Shown piece after piece: positions 58,025 through 64,000 of a stretch of DNA of 64,000 nucleotides. Below the pieces are notes generated by a model. The model was given only the letters and a program-made list of their open reading frames with translations, did no database searches and was not told the origin of the DNA. Positions within the stretch are counted from its first letter, which is position 1. Each line of letters begins with the position of its first letter. Origin of the DNA: UMGS1696 sp045643285 (GTDB taxonomy: Bacteria; Bacillota; Clostridia; Oscillospirales; CAG-272); assembly GCA_045643285.1 (NCBI GenBank), contig JAZUKN010000039.1, positions 1-64,000 on the forward strand. Reading direction: 5' to 3'. The position numbers and the translations under genes were made by a program.

Positions 58025-60448
58025 TTATTTTGCTTCTGCTTCGCCGTTAACGAAGGAGAGCTTCCAGATTTCAGCGATCGGGCCCCAGTAAGGAGTTACT
58101 GTGGAGGAGAGAGTTGTAGCGTCGATTACAGTGTTGTTGTAAGCGAACATATTCTTTCTCTGGTATGTCGGGATTTCGATAGAGAGCTGTGCGAGAACTT
58201 CGAGAGCCTTGTTGTAGATCGGCTTTCTTTCTTCTGCGCTCATGTACTTCAGACCTTCTTCGATGAGTTCAGCGAGGTAGTGAACAGCTTCTGTCTGGTT
58301 CATTGTTTCAACAGAACCGTCGAGCTTTGTTACGTCGATCGTGCCGAGATCATCCTTGTTACCGTTAGCTTCGAGCCACTTGATACCGTTGGAGATAACG
58401 GATTCAGCTGCGCTCATGTAGTGGTAAACCTGGTACATATCCGGGTCGGGAGTAGAGGACCATGCAAGTGCGTAAGACGGTGTGCCGCCTGCCTTGATGT
58501 TAGCGATGAGGTTCTGGTCTACTTCGATGTTAGCTGTTACGCCGATCGTAGCGAGGAGAGCCTGTGCGCTGAGGTATACGCCGCCTGCCGGGTGGTCATC
58601 GGAGTTGGAGGGCAGATAGAAGGTAACAGCAGGAACGTCTGTGAACTTGCCTGTTTCTTCGTCGAATGTGTAGCCTGCCTTCTTGAAGTTTTCGATAGCT
58701 GTTGCGAGAGTATCATCGAACGGGTAGATAGCTGTTGCGCCTTCCGGATAAGCCCAGTTGACCTGAGACTGAGAACGGTAGATAACGTCAGCGAGTCCGT
58801 TCGGGTAGTAGTCCATAACCTTTGCGAGGTCAAGAACGGATGTGTAAGCGATACGAGTGTAAACATTTTCAAGACCGCAGCCGCCTGCCGGGTTGAGGCA
58901 GATGTAACCGTAGCCGAGGTTGTCTACGAGGATGGATGTGATGGAGTCGATTGTAGCGATTTCTGCAACTGCGGAAGCGGATGCGGAAACTGTAGCGTAG
59001 TCAACGTCGCCGGCCTTGAGGGCATCGAATTCCTTACCGGATTCAACAACCTTCATGTAAACGTTCTTGATCTTTGCATTGAATACGTTGTCGCCGCCCA
59101 TTGTTTCGTGGTAGTCGTTACGAACGAGTGTAACGCCGTCACCGTCGAAGGAGACGAACTTGTAGGAACCTGCGCCCATAGGAGCAGTGTTGAGAGTTGC
59201 GAGGTGATCCATGAATGCCTTGTTGCCGTTGATACCGAGTTCAACACCGTAGTTAACAAGAGCACCTTCTGTGTAATTGAAGCCTGCTGTGTAGTAAGCC
59301 TTCGGAGCAACTGTTACGCTGAGGTCGAGGATGGCCTTCGGGTTCTGCTCTGTGAGGATCATCGTGAATGTTTCGTGAGATTCACCGTTAACATCCGTTG
59401 TGCCCTTCAGAAGACCTGCGATAGAGGGGATAGAACCAACTTCTGCATAAGCGAGCGTGAAGTTTTCAGCTGCCTTTGCGATGAGGTCCATACCTGCAGA
59501 TTCTGTGCCGGAGAGGTTTACATAGTCTCCGCCGTAAGCTTCAACCATAGCTGCGAAATATTCCTTAGCTGTTGCGCCTTCTGTCCAAGCGTCGCCGAAG
59601 CCCCACTCGGTCATACCGAGCTTAACCTGGAGAGCGGGATCAGCCTTAACTTCATCGGGAGTAGAGCCGATATCTTCAGCGTAGCCGATGTAGTTTGTGC
59701 AAACGTAATCAACGATTTCCTGAGCGAATGCTTCGCCGGCTGCGTTGAGGCAATCCCAGTAGGAATTGTACTGATCTTCTGTGAAGTCTGCTGTTTCAAC
59801 ATATCCGTCGGGACCTGCAGCAAGAATCTTATCTGCGATGTCGGAGTATGTAGAAGCGCCTGCAACCTGTGTTCTGTAGTCGTTGAGACCGAGAATCGGG
59901 AGAGTGTAGATGGTGCTGGATCCGCAGTAAGCGGGATCGAGGTATACATAGTAGTTGAAGAGAACGTCGTCAGCTGTGATAGCGGAACCGTCGCTGAACT
60001 TGCATCCGTTCTTGAGAACAACTTCGTATACAACGTAGTCGCCTTCTTCGAATGTTTCCTTCTCTGCGAATGTTGTGAGGTCATTCGTGTAGAAGATGCG
60101 GTAGCTCTGACCGACAGTGTCGTATTCTTCACCTGCTACGATAGCGCCGGTCGGGTCCATTGTGAGGAGTCCGACGTTTACGAGGCCGACTACGTCGCCG
60201 TCGTATGCGTTATTGTAAAGGAAGGGGTTGAATTCGCCGTCAAAGGTGTTTTCCTGAAGAATGAGCGTCTTTGTGTCATTAACAGTTTCCTTTGCGGTTT
60301 CATCGGGCTGCTGGTTGTCCGGGGTGTTGTCTTCTTCCTGCTGTTTGTCGTCTTCGTTAGGTGTCTTCGTGCATGCGAACATGGAGAAGCACATTACGAG
60401 AGCGAGAACGAGTGCGAGAAGAGAAACTAAGAGTTTGCTGAGTTTCAT
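58025..60448 (-). CDS. oppA: Oligopeptide-binding lipoprotein (OppA-like), enlarged
   Basis: This protein has 807 residues, about 250 more than normal OppA/DppA. Lipobox MFAC gives Cys26. An acidic linker ('DDKQQEEDNTPDNQQP') precedes a family 5 substrate-binding domain ('GEYDTVGQSYRIFYTNDLTT', 'LKNGCKFSDGSAITADDVLF', 'APMGAGSYKFVSFDGDGVTL'). The extra sequence lies within domain 1 (about residues 200-360). It captures peptides at the outer membrane face and passes them to OppBC. Use of few, preferred codons suggests high expression; a long antisense open frame covers it as a by-product. Confidence 0.93.
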   Translation of the reverse strand: MKLSKLLVSLLALVLALVMCFSMFACTKTPNEDDKQQEEDNTPDNQQPDETAKETVNDTKTLILQENTFDGEFNPFLYNNAYDGDVVGLVNVGLLTMDPTGAIVAGEEYDTVGQSYRIFYTNDLTTFAEKETFEEGDYVVYEVVLKNGCKFSDGSAITADDVLFNYYVYLDPAYCGSSTIYTLPILGLNDYRTQVAGASTYSDIADKILAAGPDGYVETADFTEDQYNSYWDCLNAAGEAFAQEIVDYVCTNYIGYAEDIGSTPDEVKADPALQVKLGMTEWGFGDAWTEGATAKEYFAAMVEAYGGDYVNLSGTESAGMDLIAKAAENFTLAYAEVGSIPSIAGLLKGTTDVNGESHETFTMILTEQNPKAILDLSVTVAPKAYYTAGFNYTEGALVNYGVELGINGNKAFMDHLATLNTAPMGAGSYKFVSFDGDGVTLVRNDYHETMGGDNVFNAKIKNVYMKVVESGKEFDALKAGDVDYATVSASASAVAEIATIDSITSILVDNLGYGYICLNPAGGCGLENVYTRIAYTSVLDLAKVMDYYPNGLADVIYRSQSQVNWAYPEGATAIYPFDDTLATAIENFKKAGYTFDEETGKFTDVPAVTFYLPSNSDDHPAGGVYLSAQALLATIGVTANIEVDQNLIANIKAGGTPSYALAWSSTPDPDMYQVYHYMSAAESVISNGIKWLEANGNKDDLGTIDVTKLDGSVETMNQTEAVHYLAELIEEGLKYMSAEERKPIYNKALEVLAQLSIEIPTYQRKNMFAYNNTVIDATTLSSTVTPYWGPIAEIWKLSFVNGEAEAK

Positions 60449-60488
60449 GGTTTTTCCTCCTTAAAAATTTTGGTCGGATAAATTTTTT

Positions 60489-60515
60489 ATATATAAAGGT
60501 TTTCGCCTTATATAT
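60489..60515 (-). terminator. Terminator or attenuator between the 702-residue lipoprotein and oppA
   Basis: TATATAAGG pairs with CCTTTATATA around CGAAAA; on the minus strand AAAAAATTT follows rather than a T-run, so termination may be partial. oppA transcription could be read through. Confidence 0.55.
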
Positions 60516-60520
60516 CAGAT

Positions 60521-62629
60521 TTAGTTCTTGTATTCGATGAGCTTTACGGTCTCATCGGTGATTTCGGCGACGAATTCAGCTTCGGTGTTCTCGACGGAGA
60601 GCTTGCCTCTTGCCGCTTCTGTTGCAAGAGCACCGCAGTTGATGACGTAGTTGAATGTGTCGCTCTTGAAGGTATCTTCGCTCTTTTCGGTGAGCGTGAA
60701 GTTTATCTTACAATCCTTGACTTCGGTCACGCCGTCCGCGAGAACCTTGCCGAACAGCGGAGAAACGGCGAAGCGGATGTCCTTCTTTGCGCTTCCCTTG
60801 ACTCCGCCCTTGATGCCGGAGGCAACAGCCTTACCGTCTATCTCGAGACCGATGATCTTCGCGCCGCTTGCCTGCGGAATGAGCGTTACGCTTGTGATAA
60901 TGGACGAATCCATTGTCTGCTGCTTCGACGGAGAGAGCTTGAGCGTGAAGTTCGTGAGCTTCTTGTCGAATGCGATGATCTCGCCGGAGAAGACGTCGTC
61001 CGCTTTCAGTCCGAGAGGAGAAGCGGTCAGTTCTTTTCCGCCGAAGTCGATGTCGTTTGCGATGAGATACTTCCCTGCCGGATCCTTTGCAACGGATGCA
61101 AGACCGGACGCGGACGTAATTCTCGTGTATGTTCCGTCAATGTAGTAAGCGTAGAGATGAAGCTCTGTTTCGCCTGCCGGGAACAGGTCTGTCTCGAAGT
61201 TCCACGGGTCGTATTCGCCCTGAGTCTTCGACCAGCATACGAAAGTCTGACCTGCATTCTTCGGGATCATTTCTTTTCTTCCGATGATTTCACCCGGTCT
61301 GATCGGAACTGCGGTGTAGTTGTCTGCAAGGAGACGTGTCCACTGCGAGTCGATCTGATTTGCGGCGTTATCATAATGGAAGTAAACCGTATTTTTCTTT
61401 ACCCAGTGGGCGTTGAGCGTGAGAACGTATTTTTCGCCGTCCCATTCGCATTTGTCTTCGGTGACTGTATCGTTTGCAAAGTCCCAATAGTCCATAGTCG
61501 CATCGAAGCGATCGAAGTAGGACGGGTTCGTCTTGTCCCCGTCAGGTGTGAAGACGATTCTGTCGCTGACGGAGTAACGCTGTGCCTTCGCGTGAGCTTC
61601 GTTCTCTGCGTCGTAGTCAACGTAGTAAGGAGTCTCGAAGACGTACTTGCCGTTTTCGTTTTCAACGAATACCGTATAAAGCGAAACATAGCCGGATTCG
61701 ATAGCGTATCTGTCGAGTCCCACGTCGCTCTCTTCCGCCTTTGCGAATACGTAAGCGTATCTGTCAAGCTCTGCGGTTACATCGGCGTATGCTTCGGGGA
61801 TCTCGCCGACCTTCTGCCAGCCTGCGAGAGAGGATACTTCTGTGAGGGAGTATGTTTTCTTCTCGTATGCACGGCGGTAAGCCTCGCGGAGGTTTTCGTC
61901 GTCGATCTCGTTTATTGTTTCGTCTCCGTTGCAGATGTAGAATCCGGATTCAACGGAAAGAACGATAACGTTTTCGTCGGGTTCAGCCGTTTCTTCGGTT
62001 TCTTCTGTTTCTGCGTCTGCCTGTTCTCCGTCTTCTGCGGTTTCATCTGACGGAAGCTCGGCGTCATCGGTTTCAGCGGGTTCTTCTTCGTTCTTCAGCT
62101 TGGAGCTGATGAACACATAAGTATCGGGAGCGGCTTCCGTTTCCGAGCCCTCTTCTTTTTCGGCTTCCTCAACAAAAACGTAAACGTATTCGCCGTCGTC
62201 TGCCTTTTCGTACTTGCGGACGTATTCGCCGTTCGGGTTGATCTCGAAGATACCGTTTCCGTCGTCTGCGGAGAGGTAGACAAACTCGCCGTTTTCGGAT
62301 TCCTTATATGTTGCGGCGTCGGAAGCGTACCAGCCGAGGAGGTCGAAGCCTTCTCTCATGGCAAGTCCGAGCGACGGAACAGTGTACTGGTTGTCGGTAT
62401 ATTCAACGGGAATATACGGGATCTTGGAGCCGGGCTCGCAGTACATCTTGCGGACGGTAGCGGTTTTATTTCCGAGGTAGCCCTCGTTGCCTTCGTAAAC
62501 AACGAGATACATACCGGATGTATCGACTTCGATGCTCGACGCACAGCCGGAAAGCACCGGAACAAGCGCGCAAAGGATCATTACAAGAACAAGAGAAAGA
62601 AAGAACAGCTTACGGTTAGAAGATTTCAT
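60521..62629 (-). CDS. Large acidic lipoprotein with Listeria-Bacteroides-type (InlB B) repeats
   Basis: This 702-residue protein has lipobox LSGC (Cys29). Segments such as 'MREGFDLLGWYASDAATYKE' and 'AGQTFVCWSKTQGEYDPWNF' plus 'ELHLYAYY' match the beta-grasp B-repeat (Flg_new) pattern of cell-surface proteins. A low-complexity Glu/Thr/Ala stretch (about residues 175-220) looks like a flexible linker. The C-terminal half includes 'YLIANDIDFGGKELTASPLG', as in GLUG-type repeats. It lies just upstream of oppA on the same strand, separated by 72 nt with a hairpin, and might be part of the operon. Confidence 0.78.
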   Translation of the reverse strand: MKSSNRKLFFLSLVLVMILCALVPVLSGCASSIEVDTSGMYLVVYEGNEGYLGNKTATVRKMYCEPGSKIPYIPVEYTDNQYTVPSLGLAMREGFDLLGWYASDAATYKESENGEFVYLSADDGNGIFEINPNGEYVRKYEKADDGEYVYVFVEEAEKEEGSETEAAPDTYVFISSKLKNEEEPAETDDAELPSDETAEDGEQADAETEETEETAEPDENVIVLSVESGFYICNGDETINEIDDENLREAYRRAYEKKTYSLTEVSSLAGWQKVGEIPEAYADVTAELDRYAYVFAKAEESDVGLDRYAIESGYVSLYTVFVENENGKYVFETPYYVDYDAENEAHAKAQRYSVSDRIVFTPDGDKTNPSYFDRFDATMDYWDFANDTVTEDKCEWDGEKYVLTLNAHWVKKNTVYFHYDNAANQIDSQWTRLLADNYTAVPIRPGEIIGRKEMIPKNAGQTFVCWSKTQGEYDPWNFETDLFPAGETELHLYAYYIDGTYTRITSASGLASVAKDPAGKYLIANDIDFGGKELTASPLGLKADDVFSGEIIAFDKKLTNFTLKLSPSKQQTMDSSIITSVTLIPQASGAKIIGLEIDGKAVASGIKGGVKGSAKKDIRFAVSPLFGKVLADGVTEVKDCKINFTLTEKSEDTFKSDTFNYVINCGALATEAARGKLSVENTEAEFVAEITDETVKLIEYKN

Positions 62630-62985
62630 TATAAAAACACCTCAAAGGATACTTAATGCCGGATTGAATATAAATTCAGAAGCGTTCACGCAAAACACGT
62701 ATTGTATCATAGCATACTAATAATTTTCTCAATTTTATCACAAAGGCGCGGAAAAGTCAATACAAATATTGCCCAAATGAATAAAAAATTGGAAATAATT
62801 CGACGATTTGAAACTTATGCCGAAAAAAGAGTCATTTTTTTATATAAATTTCACATAGGCAGGCAGATTTTGCAACAAAAGCGGGAGGGAATTGTTAAAA
62901 AGTGAATACGGGCGAAATAATATATTTGGCGAACCGCAGAAATGTGCCGCCGCCGTGGAGTTGAGCCCAACTCCATTCTTTCCCC
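62630..62985. other. Gene-free stretch with one hairpin
   Basis: I see no credible gene. TGGAGTTgagcccAACTCCA (62956-62975) followed by TTCTTT is a possible terminator just upstream of the promoter at 62986. The rest is A/T-rich and contains the promoter region of the minus-strand lipoprotein. Confidence 0.5.
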
Positions 62986-63014
62986 TTGACATTTCCGCGT
63001 TTTTCGCGTATTAT
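62986..63014 (+). promoter_or_regulatory. Sigma-A promoter of the 63069 gene pair
   Basis: TTGACA (62986-62991), 17-bp spacer, TATTAT (63009-63014). The spacer holds a CGCG-tttt-CGCG repeat. Confidence 0.7.
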
Positions 63015-63068
63015 ATATAAAATGAAACATTTCCACATTTTCCGTCAGAAAAGGACTTTTTTCACTCA

Positions 63069-63530
63069 ATGAAAACTAAGTTATACGATTTTTCCGTCTC
63101 CACCGCCGTCACCGTGTGCGCGGCTTATGCTTTTCTCATAACGCTGTCCGCGTTCGGCTGTACCGGCGACGGAAATAAAATAATCCCCGCGATAATCTGC
63201 GCGCTGTTCGTCATTTCTTTCGTCATGCTGTTCGTGTATTTCGTCATTCTCGCGCCGGAAATCAGCGCAAAGGCTATAAAGCACGGCTCAAAGACCATAA
63301 AGAAAAAGAACCTCTGCTACAAGGCAGTGTACGATCCGCGACTCAAAGAAAAAACCGTCGTCTTCTGGGACAAGAAGACCGAGATAAAATACCTCTCGAA
63401 CGCCGACTACAAAAAGAAAACCATCCGCGTACAGGCGACTGACGCAAACCTAAAAAAGATCGGCGAATGGCTCGGCTGTGAGATACCGTCTCCCGAAAAG
63501 CCGAAAAGGAAAAAGCTCTCAAGAAAGTGA
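63069..63530 (+). CDS. Membrane protein of unknown function
   Basis: This 153-residue protein has two transmembrane helices (about 9-33 and 37-60) and a basic cytoplasmic C-terminal domain with 'KKNLCYKAVYDPRLKEKTVV' and a Lys-rich end (PKRKKLSRK). No family is recognised. The start ATG 63069 has weak SD support but a consensus promoter upstream. It is 11 nt before the zinc-ribbon gene, so the two are likely co-transcribed. Confidence 0.65.
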   Translation: MKTKLYDFSVSTAVTVCAAYAFLITLSAFGCTGDGNKIIPAIICALFVISFVMLFVYFVILAPEISAKAIKHGSKTIKKKNLCYKAVYDPRLKEKTVVFWDKKTEIKYLSNADYKKKTIRVQATDANLKKIGEWLGCEIPSPEKPKRKKLSRK

Positions 63531-63541
63531 GTCAATAATAA

Positions 63542-63865
63542 ATGAAGAAAAACAAACGCGAAGAAGAAGCGGAAATACTGAGAAAAATGCTTTCCGATTC
63601 CGACGAGGAACCGAAAAAGGCAGAGACAGTCAAAGCGAAAGAAGAAAAATCATCGTCTTCGTCCGAGCGTGACGACGGCGACGTTATTCGCTGCCCGAAG
63701 TGCGGCTATGTTCTCGCATCCCGTTCAACCTGTCCGAGATGCGGATACAACGGCTACGTCCCGATGACAAAATCCGAAACCAAACGGATCAGAATGATCC
63801 TTTTCCCGATAATTCTGATCATTGCAATAATCTATATCTTATGGCAAAAGGGCGTGTTCGGCTGA
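63542..63865 (+). CDS. Zinc-ribbon membrane protein
   Basis: This 107-residue protein has a charged, Lys/Glu/Ser-rich N-terminus (1-47), a zinc ribbon 'CPKCGYVLASRSTCPRCGYN' with four Cys ligands (about 51-68), and a C-terminal transmembrane helix (about 85-101). The topology places the ribbon in the cytoplasm. Such ribbon-plus-helix proteins are common in Firmicutes and of unknown role; they may act in membrane quality control. Confidence 0.75.
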   Translation: MKKNKREEEAEILRKMLSDSDEEPKKAETVKAKEEKSSSSSERDDGDVIRCPKCGYVLASRSTCPRCGYNGYVPMTKSETKRIRMILFPIILIIAIIYILWQKGVFG

Positions 63866-63894
63866 TTACCGTGCGCCGAAAGAAGGCTTTTTCA

Positions 63895-64000
63895 ATGAAG
63901 AAAATCAAGCATATCCTGTCGTTTATTCTTGCCGTGCTGCTCGTTTTCCCGTGTGCATCCGTTTGCATTGGAGAAAGCGGCACAGAAGAACACATCTGCT
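63895..64000 (+). CDS. Secreted protein, N-terminal fragment (runs off the right edge)
   Basis: The frame MKKIKHILSFILAVLLVFPC followed by ASVCIGESGTEEHIC reads to the window end. It has a typical signal peptide: two Lys, a hydrophobic core, then a possible cleavage site near 'ASV' or 'CIG'. SD AAGAAGG is moderate. Nothing can be said about the mature protein. Confidence 0.65.
   Translation, partial: MKKIKHILSFILAVLLVFPCASVCIGESGTEEHIC

Noticed and set aside
57938..60430. An 830-codon open frame on the plus strand, antisense to oppA
   Set aside because: It mirrors oppA almost exactly, is very rich in Cys and Val with no domain pattern, and has no SD. It is a by-product of the strongly biased codons of the highly expressed oppA.
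62702..62905. A short plus-strand frame in the A/T-rich gap before the 63069 gene
   Set aside because: No SD, poor codon use and A/T-rich composition; it looks like chance.

Overview
The window looks like a chromosomal segment of a spore-forming, anaerobic Gram-positive bacterium of the class Clostridia, most likely a gut commensal from an uncultured lineage. The evidence is: spoIVA; a Gram-positive PolC-type DNA polymerase III; the MEP isoprenoid pathway (dxr, ispG); an LTA-synthase-like sulfatase; an SLH-domain lipoprotein; an oxygen-sensitive glycyl radical enzyme; plant-glycan hydrolases; near-consensus sigma-A promoters; and TGA used as a stop. I cannot name a genus. No rRNA, CRISPR array, prophage or complete insertion sequence is visible.

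Layout. (1) 1-12 kb is an accessory zone of mostly single-gene units: MerR/GyrI regulator, MBL-fold hydrolase, a glycyl radical enzyme with its activase, DUF4304 protein, GNAT acetyltransferase, methyltransferase, DUF1275 membrane protein, flavin-type oxidoreductase, and an HTH fused to a decayed phosphotransferase. Several minus-strand units share near-identical promoter, leader and terminator flanks. (2) 12-24 kb: LTA-synthase-like enzyme with a prolyl-tRNA deacylase-like gene, ABC exporter, inositol-monophosphatase family enzyme, a minimal SpoIVFA/SpoIVFB-like pair, TraX, HAD phosphatase, acetyltransferase, SLH lipoprotein. (3) 24.7-25.1 kb: a minus-strand tRNA cluster Met-Glu-Glu. (4) 27.4-39.5 kb: the conserved operon pyrH-frr-uppS-cdsA-dxr-rseP-ispG-polC plus a DUF554 gene, linking UMP supply, ribosome recycling, isoprenoid and undecaprenyl carrier synthesis, phospholipid precursor synthesis, site-2 proteolysis and replication. 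(5) 40-48.8 kb: spoIVA, a small export protein, a GH78-GH127-ASCH operon, HU, a CYTH protein and a 52-residue Cys/Gly-rich membrane peptide. (6) 48.9-52.8 kb: an ECF sigma/anti-sigma pair and a GH101-like protein. (7) 52.9-62.6 kb: an oligopeptide ABC transporter operon with unusually enlarged subunits, preceded by a 702-residue lipoprotein. (8) 63-64 kb: small membrane and zinc-ribbon proteins.

The most unusual structural signal is a dispersed intergenic repeat family at about 14.7, 21.1, 26.5, 29.6 and 39.5-40.2 kb, with a possibly related cluster at 24.6 kb. Each copy keeps a shared backbone but carries exchangeable short perfect palindromes whose arms change together while their 2-4 nt loops vary. 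One copy is inserted inside the uppS-cdsA operon, and two lie head to head before spoIVA. Other leads are the HTH-pseudophosphotransferase fusion, the OppB-type permease with a CxxC/CxxC insert, the glycyl radical enzyme with an unfamiliar GCQE active-site motif, and a hairpin that hides the spoIVA ribosome binding site.
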